From: Siphonodentalium dalli
Taxonomy: Eukaryota; Mollusca; Scaphopoda; Gadilida; Siphonodentaliidae
Reading direction: 5' to 3'
Assembly: GCA_032622095.1 (NCBI GenBank)
Contig: CP136069.1
Span: 155,549,043 to 155,613,042 of the forward strand
Length of the DNA: 64,000 nucleotides
Each line of letters starts with the position of its first letter. The first letter of the stretch is position 1. A program made the position numbers and the translations under genes. A model generated the notes under the pieces. It was given only the letters and a program-made list of their open reading frames with translations, did no database searches and was not told the DNA's origin. Shown here one piece after another: positions 46,800 through 60,009 of this stretch.

Positions 46800-49620
46800 A
46801 AGATGCGAAGTGAAATGTCAGTCACGTAATTTTGTTATAATTCATTCGAAGCCCGAACACGTCAGTGTTATTACTCTTGTCTCATTGCCTTGTATGAATG
46901 CATGGTGACTATTCCAATTACCAGAACCGAATAGCACGACATTCGAGTGACAAATTGAGCGCTGCATGGTCCTTATGCATACAAATTGAATAATTGACCC
47001 CGACCTGAAACCCCAGTGAAGATGATGGCGGCCAAAAAAAATATAATTACTATACACATTGTATTAACTGACTGCAGTGATGTGCGTGTTCATAGAAATC
47101 TAACAATTTCAGTCAATGGCCAACATGGATGTCATTATGTACACACAATACCACCTGTCATAACAATGTGATACCAAACGACGTCTTAGACAAGCTGCGC
47201 AGGCAAGGGCGACAACTCAATTACTTGTGTCAATAATCTCGTACGTCCTCGTTCGGGGCGAGAGGTCAACGGTATTGGAATGTGCTCAGCAATCAACACT
47301 CCAATATATCCATTTGGCGAATTTCTCGGCGAGTGCCAATTTATTCACAGGGTTTTGAAATTGAATTGAGGAAAATTCTATTACATCCGGGGACATCGAT
47401 TGTGTTGCTATTAAAATGCGGAATAGGGAGCGGTAAGGCGCTGAGTGTGAGCGACGGCTTGGGAGGCTTTGATCCAATGCTTCTCTTGTTATTTGATTTA
47501 CGTGAGGAGAGGCGACACATAGGGATTTACTTCCCTTGATCTAGTTGAGTTTGACTGGGGCTGACATCTCGTCTGAATAACTCATTGCATTAGCCTCACT
47601 CAATATACTCCTGTGCGCTTGAGTTCCCGGATGAATGGGGAGCTTTTATATATTCTATCAAATAAATCCCTGGAAATCTAAACTAAGTAGTCTGAGGACT
47701 GTTAACCACGAATAACAATAAGGGGAACGTTACATAGAGTGGCGACATGTGGAGCATTATTAACAAGGATTCAGTAATCAAACTAATGGGTCATGAAGCG
47801 TCCGGAACTCTAGAGCTCCAGATACTCATGGGTTCAGACTAGTCCGATGTTCAACATACATTACTATAGCCAGGTCTTGACCACCAACTTCAGAGATAGT
47901 CTTGAGCTCAGAACAACTATATCACGTTGTGATATATGTGTGATCGATGACATTTGTTGACTGTTTTGCATTCTGTGCCCCCTTTGTGGTGTCTTTAAAA
48001 CGAGACCACAATTCTATATATGTACGTGCAACTGACGTTGGAAACTGCCTCTTTATTCTACATACGTTCCAACAACGCATGCATTTATTTTGACTATACA
48101 TGAATTGACTTCCACATCATCAGTGCGCACGTTTCCCTTTGTTGGGCAGTTTAGATTGTACTTGTACATGTATATACACGTACACGAAACTTCTTACGAT
48201 TTTATATATATTTGAAATTTGCCAATCTACGGGTACCAATATTACGGTTAGAATATTCAATATATTTGTATGAGATACATGTATTTGTATTGTTTATTAT
48301 AATGTTTTGTACTATTACATTTGCTAGCATTTTAAAATCATCACTTCATATCGGCATCATCATCGCGTCATATGGACACTCACTGTTGCCTTAATGTTTC
48401 ATTCCATTATGTACTAGTACACATTGATTTCTTCTTTATTTTTTCTTGACCAACCATTTCTTGTAGAGTGTTCTGATTTATGTATTTGCGAATTTGGATT
48501 GTCTTATGTTTTTTATATTTTCATAATCTGCCTACCAATGTGGCCGCTAGTGTATAATATGATCAGTGCAATCCTCAAACACAAACTAACTTGTCACTTC
48601 ATGCAGGATCACAATAATTTTGTGTGTATCATTGAAGGCTAAACAATAAAGCATTGTTCCATAACCACGGTGTCGTCTGCTTCTTACTCCACTCAGCAAA
48701 ACAATTACCAATTCATAATAATTTCACGTGATAATTTTGGGTAAGGCCAAAACAAAAAACGCTTGTTTCCGATAACATTGGGGAAATTTTCCAGACAGGC
48801 AGGCAGGGATTATTTTTTTTTGCAAATTGTTTTTTAAAACCTTTCAGCCGTAAGCGATATATTAGTGTAGTCATGGTCCCATGGGATATGATAGATCGAA
48901 AATGAGCCAGTCATTGAATAAAAACATGTTGTCCCTCGAATTCATTCCCGCTGCAGTGTGATCTCAACCAACGTTGAGCTTAATATCCGACTTATTTTTG
49001 CTTCTGTGATTAGGAAAAACGATAAATATTCACATTCACACTCTTAACTGGTAATTAGATATTTGCCTTCTAGAGAAAACTGAAGAACACAATTGTGGCA
49101 GGCAAGAAAATCTCAGCCAGACAGGGTATCGGAAACGAAGAGTTTTTTGGCCTAAGCTATACTTCATACATAGTTGTGTGTCCATTGTGTATTCTTGCAG
49201 ACGTTGCTCATGATCAAATACAGAAAATTCCATTTGCACATCGTAGTAGGCATAAGTGGGCTAGACGTGTCTGATACATCACGTTTTGTAAATTCTTAGT
49301 AAAGGTCATCTAGAAACACCCATTGGGATAGTATGACATTAGCCATTTAGTAACCCAGTGTATATGTTTTCAAACTCAGAGATAACTCGATGATGCCAGT
49401 TATTTCATTAAATATAACTTTGACGAAATAACGGACATATCTAAAGATTCACACCGCAAAGACTCAAAGAGACACATTTCTGGAACAATATGCATGGTGG
49501 GTTTGGATTCACTTTTACAAGGCGAGCCCAAATTTCCACCCAAGAGGTCTAATCACATACATGGTCGCACCATTTATTATCATTATTTAACTCTGCGATT
49601 TTTGACCTTTTGATCCAGTA
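46800..49620. other. Nothing recognised
   Basis: AT-rich; no coding, RNA or repeat feature I can support. Confidence 0.35.
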
Positions 49621-49628
49621 CTGGTGCT

Positions 49629-49800
49629 GCAGTAATGCCCAAAGTAATTGACCACTTAACCACAGCAGAATTATGGGTAATTTTTCAGGATTTAGTCGGA
49701 AATATGGCTTGTTGCAACAAGCCATATTTCCGACTAAATCCTGAAAAATTACCCATAATTCTGCTGTGGTTAAGTGGTCAATTACTTTGGGCATTACTGT
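49629..49800. mobile_element. CAGTAATGCC foldback element, copy 7 (short loop)
   Basis: Perfect or near-perfect palindrome, but the centre (cattcatcggaaagctctc and its complement) is absent, so the arms meet at ttgttgcaacaa. Confidence 0.9.
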
Positions 49801-49809
49801 ATTTGTGGT

Positions 49810-51590
49810 TATACAAACATGTAATGCTACGGTAAATATCGGTTGAACATCGGCTATAGTTGCTGTTATTTAATACTTGAAAGTTGACTGCTGGCCACTT
49901 TGTCTCCCAATACTATATTGTGTGTGACATCACCGAATGGAACCACATTCATAAGCATGTACTTGCAGAAACTCTCTTATTCAACAGTTGATGTGAATAG
50001 GATAGAGCACCTTTTTAGAAGCAATATATACACTCAATATCATCACTAACAGCCGAAACTAGCAATTCAATTGCGCTTCAGTATAGGCCGATAAGTCCAA
50101 TGCACCTCTGAGAGGTCGTAATTTACTGGCGTACATGGAACTTATTCGGCTTATACAGAAGCGCAAAGGTTCTGTGGCCAGCATCTACATAGGGTGGGAA
50201 CTAATATCCCTGTGTGTCAATGAAATACGACCTTTGTCGCCGTCATCTCTTAGATATGGCCTTCCAGTATAACTCAACAAATTACAATCTCCCAGAGCTG
50301 CCACAGAAAACATCCAGACGAAATACGCCCGGGAATTGGATTATTAAATAACATAGATCGGGACCAATGTACGACGGCTTTCCGCCCATCCGCGGAGGAA
50401 GACTTATATACTAATGACAGCTCGGTACTTATCAGGCCCGCTACACGTGATGGAATGATCCAAACTGGCTTGATGTGTCAATTTGTGTCACAAGGTATAA
50501 TAAGGATAACGTTAAGCAGCCAAATGATGAAAAATCATCATACACCTCGAGATACCTAACACGTCGGTATTATGTATATATATTTAATTATAAGTATTTC
50601 ACTTTATTATGTTCTCTCAAATACTGTATTTATGTTTGGTTTAATGAGAATAAACATAAATTATTTTTTTTAAATCACCAGTTAGAACAACAAAACAGTT
50701 GTATTCACAATATTCAGTGATCCTATTAGTTTGATTCTTTAGCAGCCGCAGCTATTTTTATAAAGCACCATTTGGCGCCACAAGCTGATTATTTGTCTCG
50801 CAAAACAAGATAATAGCCATGTGTAACATTCACGTCCGTTTGATTGTTAAATATGCTGTACCTTTTCGCAGATGCAGGCTATGTGTACACAGTAATAATT
50901 ATGTAATTATGGGTTAGAAAGACCAGATAATTAACAGCAGCTTCTATCACTAGGAAATAATTATTTTCCAATTTTCTTTTTCACGAATTGTGACAGAAAA
51001 TTATGTTATTTTTTTTTTTTTTTTTTTTAATTTAAAACACTTTTGATTGAAAAAAATCTATTTTTTTTACACATTTGTAGCTGAAGTTATTTCCAATCAA
51101 GATATTTCTCTTCTGTGTGTTTGAGAAGAACAATCATGCTCCTTCAAAATGAGTGTCATATAATGTTTTCATAGTATTGTTGTTGTTTTTTTGACATCCT
51201 TCTTTCTGGTCATATAATAGGACGGTAGACAATACAAGTTAACATTAGTTTTCTGGTAGACTTCGGGTCAAATGCCATCTACTTAGCATTTTTTTCTCAT
51301 CGGAAGAAATGTTAGAAATTTAATATTTGCCAGATTTGTTTTCGAGTCAATAGTAGGATCATATGTTATTGGGTACGAAAATAACTTCACCAAAAATGTG
51401 GAACTAACTGTTGCTGCTATATATACGTAACGCCCAAAATTATGGTTACAATATATGACGAAGAATGATCACGTCTTCCGAACGCCACATTTGCTTTAAA
51501 AGGAGCCAAATAATAAATAACGCATGGGCACACAACAAGCCGGAAGACATAACATTGTTAATGTTAGTTGTGCACTTCTGAAATCATAAG
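49810..51590. other. Nothing recognised apart from a poly-T tract
   Basis: Poly-T near 51007-51030; no supported gene. Confidence 0.35.
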
Positions 51591-51639
51591 AAATACAGCG
51601 TCATCAAAATTTCATCTCCGGTGGAGTCGCCGTTACATC

Positions 51640-52760
51640 TAATCGAACATGCATGCCAGGCTGAGATTACAGTTGATCGAACGCACCATTTGGTGCCACC
51701 GGGTCAGACACTGATAGAGCGCTGTGCAAACATAAAGAGTGGAAGTCGGAAGTGAGCGGTCGTTTGGGTTTGTGCAATAAATCATATTTTCTGGGGATGT
51801 TGAGAGCAGCAAATGGCCTGGCAGTTCATATATGAAGCTAATCCCACACACAGTCATAGGCGCCTCAGCGACCGACGCACACAAATCACATGGAACACAA
51901 TATCAGGCGGTGCGATGTCAGGATCAATGGGCTCGTGCAGTGATGATGAAATGTAATAACCCGTAGAATGTCCCGGCTGTAAACATTCGCCGCTGCTTCG
52001 TGCCGACGACTCGACGAGGCAGTAATGACAAGTGCTTCCAATAACGCCCGTGCTTTTTATGCCATAGACATAAACTGCCCCAGATAAGATATTAAGTTGT
52101 GGTGTTCGATTCATCAAGAACTTGTTCGCATGTGACGTCTTGGTGGTTTATATGTTCGCAAACATAGCAGAACGCGGATTGAATACACCCATATACGCTT
52201 ACGGAGGTCACCCCCAGTACCATCGGGGGTGCGCATACGAACACATTCTCTTTAGACTGTGGTTTGGGGCGTATCTGTCCAATTGATTAATTCTCTGGAA
52301 TAAAGGGACTCATTGCTTTGAAGTGGGTTTATGCGAAGTTACATAAAAGTCTGTAAAACAACTATCGCCAACAAGTACATGAAAAATACATTGACTTTGT
52401 CCGATATCAGATAAGTTTAATTGGCAAAACATCCTTATAAGGACAGTATGCAAACATAATAACATATAATTGCACACTGTACATTGAACAACATAATAAA
52501 TTATATTAATAGATGGTAATATATAAACTCAGTAAAGCTGAATGTGCATAGGGTCGTATCGCCTTCGTGTATTCATTGATTTATGATACGCGATGCTCAT
52601 CAATGGGCTCGGGTTGTAAACAGTTGCTGCTGTTTCGTGCTGATGAAGCAATAATTACAATTGCTTCCAACAACAACGCCCGTATAAATCATGGCACTGT
52701 CGCAGCAAAGATATTAAGGTGTCGTGATACACATCTATAGGATCACTTCCAGGGTAATTT
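51640..52760. repeat. Pair of diverged repeat copies
   Basis: Text at 51900-52095 (atcaatgggctcg, ggctgtaaacattcgccgct, gcttccaataacgcccgt, agatattaag) recurs in order at 52595-52715 with many differences. Confidence 0.6.
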
Positions 52761-53289
52761 ATCATGCATGCATATCACAGAACATACTCTGTTAGACGAT
52801 GTCGGTCATATATATGGATTATATCGTTAAATATTGCTACTTCGGTTGGGTGTATATCTCGGCAGTCTGTATTCATGTATTATGCGATGTACAGTATATA
52901 CGGGTGTATTCATAGAGATCAATAATATTCCAAGAACACCGTTACGTCATGTTAGCGGGTAACTATTTTCAATTATATTCGTCGGGTGTGAATATGCACG
53001 ACGTTACGATGTTCCTGGTATGTTCTTGCTTGGTATGTTATAATGGTCGGGTGTAGGTCTTGGTAACGTGACGTTTTTGAGCTGCCAATAACCCAAATTA
53101 AAATACAGTCTACATGTGTATATACACCCAAGCTGACATGGACGAAGAATGTGTGGTACGTGTACGTATAATGTATAGGCCAACACATGCAGAGGTGGGA
53201 TGCGACCAGAAAATCTCAAACGCACGAACATAGAAATTTCTGTCAACCTGGTGATAAATCGAAAACCAAGTTCAATGAAGCCCGAGCAT

Positions 53290-53722
53290 ACGTTATCCTG
53301 TTGACCTATCGAACCCCAGCTCGATGCCGCGGTCTTTGATCTCTTCCACGGATCTGGCTGCGGTTATCGGGGTTTCCGGATCGATAGCGTAATCCGGTAT
53401 CACACATTATCCTCTTATCGTAGCGCCTGGGCTAACGCAAACTCGTAATGTGGCCAATTTGCCCACAGGCCTGACATAATCTCGCGACGTATTGTTCTCG
53501 AATAGGGGCAAGCAAATTTACGTGTTTTCGTTGAGTTCTCTGAACAAATGTCCATAGTGTTTGCGTTAAACGATTAGCGCGGTGCATATGGGGTATAGAT
53601 GTAGGCTCACGGTGGGGAGGCTGGCGGTTTGTAAACCATAGTGTGTGCTCAGAGAAAATGTTGTGCTCGACGTGACTGGGAAATGACCTCCAATCGCCAT
53701 CGGTCACGGTATATAGATTCAT
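53290..53722 (-). other. Coding-like stretch, possible retroelement gag remnant
   Basis: Minus strand: a 96-codon frame (53432-53722) ends ARLCQACGQIGHITSLR, resembling a CCHC zinc knuckle with the last cysteine replaced. About 50 nt further a GC-rich frame reads IPDYAIDPETPITAARSVEE and on to GFDRSTG before a stop. Protein-like, but no family is recognised. Confidence 0.25.
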
Positions 53723-53869
53723 ATCAGGCTAGTTTTATGTCACACCCTGGCATTATGTGATATAACGTACGACACATATATAGTATAATAAATCTCCAAT
53801 AAGTATGTTGGTTACAACGATGAAGGTATATATTATAGCACCGTTGCAGACTGGCCAAGCCTGTAAATA

Positions 53870-54145
53870 GCACTAGGATCAGACTGAAGTTCCATAGTTG
53901 AAGTTGATGATGTTCATCCATTAGTCACCCCGATTATGCATGTTATCTTCTGAAAATTAGGGGATAAAGAAACTTCCCAGAAGGGGAAAAGTAACTAAAT
54001 GCAATCTTAATTTGAAACTATAGATACTTCCCAGAAGATGAGGCCTATGCAGAATGAGGAACCCAGAGGGTGAATTTTGGGATGGTATCCCGATGGTATC
54101 ACTAAATTCACAGTCTGGGGACCTCATTCTGCAAATGACAGTACA
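53870..54145. repeat. GCAGAATGAGGTCCCCATAG repeat, copy 2
   Basis: Shares gaagttccatagttgaagtt, gaaacttcccagaagg and the paired ends gcagaatgaggaaccc / ggggacctcattctgc with the 15.7 kb copy. Confidence 0.72.
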
Positions 54146-54585
54146 ATATTTGCCGGCTTGAGACCGGCCAGAGTATCAAGACGACAATGATATAATAGTT
54201 GCTGTTCGAATATTAGCAAGCTCGAAGATAGAAATACACATTACTTGGTCGTGAATTTATTTTCTTATATAGGAGTTGTTCGGAATATTTAAATGAGGGA
54301 GTTTGTTATATTACACTTCAGGATAGGTCATATCCCATTACCATATATTTGGGAAGTTGACATCAATGATAGATTAAACCGAGTCTGATATTCGGGAAAT
54401 ACCATCACATTGAAATCCAGTTACTTCAGTCAGTGTATAGTGAGTGTAGTCTTGTTCGTGTAATAAATTCAACAAAATTGTTCAGGGTCTTTGTTGAACA
54501 TATTAATCGAAATGGCCTTTTCGGTTTGTCGTCGGTTTAATGGTTGAATTTTAATCGATATTAGTTGCATATCCCTGATAATTAA

Positions 54586-54842
54586 CCCTTTCTATACCAA
54601 ATGGAATATCCCACTAATTAAAAAGTGTACATCGGAATTATCTATTATTGATTTGTATGGATGTTAAGGTGATAAACACAGACGACAAATAAATAAAAGT
54701 ACAGACGGAGTGCTATTTATGGCGGGAAATGATTAGATAATAAGTTAAACAAACAAATACGGTCGTTTGTTATCATCTTATTATTATCTGAACACTTCCT
54801 ATGAGATAACTACTCATCAATGATGTTTTAGTATAGAAAGGG
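54586..54842. mobile_element. TTAA-flanked CCCTTTCTATACTAAAT element, intact relative
   Basis: TTAA-CCCTTTCTATACCAAAT ... TTTAGTATAGAAAGGG-ATAA, about 257 bp with no transposase frame. Confidence 0.82.
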
Positions 54843-54879
54843 ATAAGAGCAGACCATGGCCAGAAGCCTGAGCGGGCTA

Positions 54880-55215
54880 GCATCACTAAATTCACCATCT
54901 TGGGAACTCATTCTGCATGGCCTCATCTGCTATGGGAGAAATAGACTCATATTAGTTCCCAAATAGTGAATATTGTAATGTACACCAATTAGGAACCTCG
55001 ATTATGCAATGTGTCGTCTGCCAATTTGGGAATATAGAGAAACTAAACTAAAAAAGAAATAGAATCTATGTGAAGAAGTTCCTATAGAAATATGATAATA
55101 AAGAAACTTTCCAGAGAAAATGGTGCCTAAGCAGAATGAGGTCCCCGTGCAGAGGGTGAATTTAACTATTCTAGCCCGCTATGCGGGATAACGTCATGCA
55201 GGCACACAAAACTCA
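54880..55215. repeat. GCAGAATGAGGTCCCCATAG repeat, copy 3
   Basis: tcaccatcttgggaactcat ... gcagaatgaggtccccgtgc ... gcgggataacgtcatgc; same family as 15716 and 53870. Confidence 0.68.
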
Positions 55216-55845
55216 GTCTTGATCGTCCAATGGCAATGCAGTAAAGGGGGATTCGTGATTCCGGTTACAGATGCCCCGTCTGAGTGCTTATGTGTTCTAC
55301 CCCTTTCATTATTGTATATATACACTCACACAAAGACGTACATACACCGAACGGAATAGAGAAGTTTCATAACTTCAATTGCCAGACACGCCACCTAAGA
55401 ATATACTGCATGGGGTTTCACCCTTGATTACGATTGAAACCCCGCGGGGTGTATATGTCACGATTATATCACGTTTCACCTTAAACGCACATATCTGACA
55501 TCATGCAGAAACAACGACCTTTCTTCAACACGCCATCTCGGTGTTTTGGTTCGATCCCCACGATTAGTTTACACTCAATCTACAGAGTCCCCCACGGGAG
55601 TATTTATTAGGTCACATCTCACCACATACACGCATCTTATGTCGGAAGCAAGAAGTTTCATTGTGAGAACCGCCATCTTAACATCGCCATCTGCGCCACC
55701 GCATTAGTATACTTCGCCATCTACGTGTGAGCTCCTGGGGGCTACACATCTCCACTTCTAATCATTTATTCATCACTATACGTCTATCGTGATGAGGAGG
55801 GGTAATAAGATATTTACACGGCGCTCGATGTATCCTTACCTCGGG

Positions 55846-55907
55846 CGAGACAATATATTCTACGATGGGTTACTGTCGATTTCGTACTCAATGATCTTAA
55901 CGACCTG
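55846..55907 (-). CDS. Weak candidate exon
   Basis: Acceptor-like ggtacgttggcag and donor CGAG|GTAAGG bracket a ~63-nt stretch open in one frame (SLRSLSTKSTVTHRRIYCLA). Supported by splice-site look only; no domain. Confidence 0.15.
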
Positions 55908-56145
55908 CCAACGTACCTATTAATATTTTAAATGGCGCATCTGAAAATCTGGAAACAACCACGTGTTGTGTGTGCAGACTGTCACCCCATTGACTTAACT
56001 CTCCCGCGCTCAAAGATGGTAGTGATTTTTGTTATGAGTGAACGTTTGCAGTCAAGAGCCCATCTAACAAAGTCGGGTATTTTTTCCGTATACATGATGT
56101 ATGTCCATTTCTGGGTTTGGTAAAACCTATATTGAAATAGCTTAA

Positions 56146-56510
56146 AGGGGGACTGTCCACTAAATCCGGCCATTTATATATATGAGACCATCTTATTTTA
56201 TACTCAACAGAACATATGTAACACATGAATGAACTTGAGCCATGGATTAGTGCAAAATACACTTATTTTCAATATGAACAATGCTAACAACATGGTAATT
56301 ACAATGAAAATGAATAAATTGCTGGAGTCATAAATTCATGTTCATTATAATTAATAATATAAATTTTGTTTGCATCGTTCATATATAGAACACAAAAGTG
56401 TATATATATTGCACTAATCCATGGCTCAAATTCATTAATTTCTTGCATATCATGTTGAGTATAAAAGGAGTTGGTCAAATAAATGGCCAGATTTAGGGTA
56501 CAGTGCCCTT
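56146..56510. mobile_element. TTAA-flanked AGGGGTAC foldback element, copy 2
   Basis: TTAA-AGGGGGACTGTCCACTAAATC ... TTTAGGGTACAGTGCCCTT-TTAA; arms inverted as in 3426-3770. Confidence 0.85.
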
Positions 56511-56841
56511 TTAATCGGATGTAAATTATTGTTATGGTAAGCACCAGAATAGTGAAATGCCATTGCATTACAGGAAGACTGCATGGTTTCAGCCGATATA
56601 ACACTTGTTCACTCATAAATATAATCTCCGCTCACATCGAATAACCATGCAGTGCTATAGCCATGCCTGCAGATGTCCCGAATTGATATAGGCATGGCGT
56701 TTTTGTAGTTTCTGCCAGTTCTATTTTCATTATGCATTTAGCATTTCATTTGAGATAGTCAACATTTGTAGCGCGCGGGATTATCGTCCAAGATAATCTG
56801 GAGATGGGGCCTATAACTAAATCGTTTCGTTAATAAGGAAC

Positions 56842-57140
56842 GATTAAGCGGCGATTTTTGTCCTTGCGAGATGTGCGGCTCTGTGAATGAGCGATTAAGC
56901 GGCGATTTTTGTCCTTGCGAGATGCGCGGCTCTGTGTGTGAACGATTAAGCGGAGAGTTTTGTCCTTGCGAGATGCGCGGCTCTGTGAATGAACAATTAA
57001 GCGGCGAGTTTTGTCCTTGCGAGATGGACGGCTCTGTGAATAAACGACTAAGTGGCGAATTTTGTCCTTGCGAGATATGCGGCTCGATTATGCGGCGAGT
57101 TTTGTCCTTGCGAGATGCGCGGCTCTGTGGATGAGCGGTT
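56842..57140. repeat. 51-bp minisatellite, about six copies
   Basis: Unit cgattaagcggcgatttttg, tccttgcgagatgcgcggct, ctgtgaatgaa. The unit is a multiple of three, so a 17-residue repeat stays open on both strands (EPRISQGQNSPLNRSFT on minus). Without start context or splice sites it is treated as a satellite. Confidence 0.9.
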
Positions 57141-57895
57141 GGACCTTCGCCAGCACAGATCGTATACCATTTCACCAGACGCATCAATGCTGATTACTTG
57201 GATTATATAAAATCCCATATGTTTCTTCTAATCATAATCACGCTGTCTCCGAGGCACGCACGCAATCTGTCGAGTACCAGCCTACGGTAGCCTTTAAGTT
57301 ATGAGTATATCATAGTATAATATCAGCAACGTCATATGGAGCGCACGCGATATGCCGGTGATGTCGAGCTCCAGTCTACATATATATATATATATAGTTA
57401 ACGTTATATGTGTATTCGAATATCGTTCTCACGCGTTTGCAAAAGACAGCTGGACCAAGACACGAACTGCTTCCGAAGACGCAAACAGCCAAACACCCAA
57501 GAGGGAACCGGAACAAGAACACACTGCATGTGGCGTATTTTTATTTGCTGGTCATCCGATACCTTGGATATTTCAAGCATCAAGGATAAAGGGGACTGTT
57601 TTATAAAACTACTAGCTGAAACAGGCTCCCTTCGCGCACATAACATGCAGACATACCCTACTCTTTTATGTGTTTTGATCATATTCATTCATTATGCTAC
57701 TTCAATATATCTTCGGGAAAATAGGTTCATATTGAACCTAAATATTGACATTGGCTGATATTGGACTTATCTGGTTCTGATATAAGCCCATAATGGACGT
57801 ATACTCAATATTATCTTGGATGACGCGGTCCACAGTGAAAACACATATATTAAGAGCGTACATCTGGTGGTGAAATATGCCCATATATATATATA

Positions 57896-58490
57896 CTAGA
57901 AGGTTACCCGACTTCGTCCGGGCTTTGACCTTGAATTGTCCATTTTGAAGGTCAAGGTCAAGTGGGGTCACGATTTGACCAGTCAAAAAAACACTGCCCG
58001 GACAAAAGTACCAGACAAACGTGCCCGTCGAAATCCATCCGGTTTTACCCGATTTGACCTTGAATTGATCATTTTGAAGGTCAAGGTCAGGTCGGGGTCA
58101 CGATATGACCCGTCCAAAACAATCAGTGGACAAAAGTAACCCCACGTATAAAATTTCGTCGAAATCCCATCAAAATTGGCGATTTGACCTTGAAATGACC
58201 CGATTTCAAGGTCAAGGTCACATCGCACGTGCAAATTAATAGGCCTGTGTCACTCCCCGGCCGAACGTACCCCCACATACCAAGTTTCATCGAAATCCCG
58301 TGATATTCGGGCGTTTGACCTTGAAATTACCCGATTAACCCGACAAATTAATAGGCCCATGCCACTTCCTGGCCGAAAATACCCCCACGTACCAAGTTTC
58401 ATCGAAATCGGGTCGGCCGTTTTCGAGTCCATCGCGAACACACACACAGACACACACACACACAGATCTTCCAAAATATATAATAGATTG
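57896..58490 (+). repeat. TTGACCTTGA repeat block, copy 2
   Basis: Begins actagaaggttacccgactt with cgtccgggc, then repeated gatttgaccttgaattg and tgaaggtcaaggtca, then ccaagtttcatcgaaatc and an (AC)n tail ending gatcttccaaaatatat. Head and tail resemble those of the 61.3 kb elements. Confidence 0.8.
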
Positions 58491-58660
58491 TAAGCATATT
58501 TGTTTTGTTATTTATTTAATTGCATTTTTTAGATAATAATTTTTTTTTTTAAACTAATGCCACCAGGGTACCCCGATTCACCACACCAAATTTGGTTGAA
58601 ATCGGTCTAGGTTCAGTCGCAGACATCCACAGCAGATCAAGCCATCTCAATCCTTTCTAT

Positions 58661-58922
58661 GATCTTTCTTTCTATACTGAATGGATTATCCTATTCAGAT
58701 ATAAAGATATTCATTGGAAGTATCTGCTATTCGTTGAAGGGATGTTAAGGTAATACAATCAGACAGATGATATTTTAATACAGGTGCAGATGAGTTTATA
58801 TTCATGCATTGCAATTGGTGGGAAATGTTCAAATAATAAGTTCAGTAACACGACCTATGGTTGGGCTTATTATCTGATCATTTCCCAGTTAAGGGAACTC
58901 ATTAATGACAGTATAGAAAGGG
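58661..58922. mobile_element. CTTTCTATACT element, third relative
   Basis: ctttctttctatactgaatg ... cagtatagaaagggttga; interior gaaatgttcaaataataagt as in 59880-59960. Confidence 0.7.
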
Positions 58923-59804
58923 TTGAAGATGTTGTAACTCTTCCTAACTTTTATGAACACATTCGGAGGTATAAAATTATAATTGTAAGCCAGAGAGACC
59001 AGTCTGCATTAGCTTCTGTCACTATTCTGTTTTATTTTCTATGAATTGGGACAGAAATGAGGCTACTTTAATAACATAACATTATCGATTGGACATTTAT
59101 CTTTTTAAACACCTTTAAGTGAACTATGTGGGCAACAACCAGATGTTTCTCGTGTGTTTTTCGGTAACAATAATTGAAACGCGCATTGAAAATTATTTCC
59201 ATATTCATGTTGTTGTTGTTGTGATTGCTGACAGGAATAGATAGAACATATTTAAGTCTAGATCATGCCGTGAATCTCTACCCTAGCTAGCATTTGAGAT
59301 CATATTCCACAAGTACAAAACCTGGGAACATGTATATGACCGTACGGTGACGAGGCGTCACACCCAAGTGAACAAACCAATCAACACACGGGAAAACTAC
59401 CAGGCATACAAAGCTATGCTTGCAATAAACAAGCCAGAATTAATCCCTTTTCTGGCAATTTATAGCCCGTGGGCTAGAAAGTGATGTGAGAACATATTAG
59501 CAATGTTAGGTTTAACTTCGCTGAGCTTTAAATTAAACTTTAGATCGATACGAATCCATCAGCTATACACACTCGTTAAAATTATTTCGCCAATGGGAAT
59601 ACAAAAATCAGCATATTAAATTCATCTCGATTAAAGAGACCGGATGTCTCTAGATCGCCATGGAGAGTAGAATCGATTGCCGGAAACTAGTTTTCCAATT
59701 CACACTCATACACACTTTACCAATCGCCCACTGATATGAGACCATTATTAAAGATGTATTCCAAGATCCAGAAACATCCAGATATACACGTAATAACAAC
59801 ATGC

Positions 59805-60008
59805 AAAGGTGTTTATTATTAATTTAGCGGGGTGTTCAGGGATAATGAGCAGACGACATGCAGATGAAAAGATAGTAAAAGTGCAGAAAGATTCGTAATC
59901 ATTGGTGAGAAATGTTCTGATGATCAGTTCAACAAACGACTTTTTGAACTTATTATCTGAAAAATTCCCAAGGGAACTACTCGTCAACGCGTATTTAGTA
60001 TAGAAAAT
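59805..60008. mobile_element. CTTTCTATACT element, truncated relative
   Basis: Interior gagcagacgacatgcagatg, gttcaacaaacgac and right end gtatttagtatagaaaatg; left terminus not recognised. Confidence 0.6.
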
Positions 60009-60009
60009 G

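Noticed and set aside
51639-52117. Two minus-strand frames of 81 and 87 codons
   Set aside because: Part of a diverged repeat pair (second copy near 52600) in which the frame is not kept.
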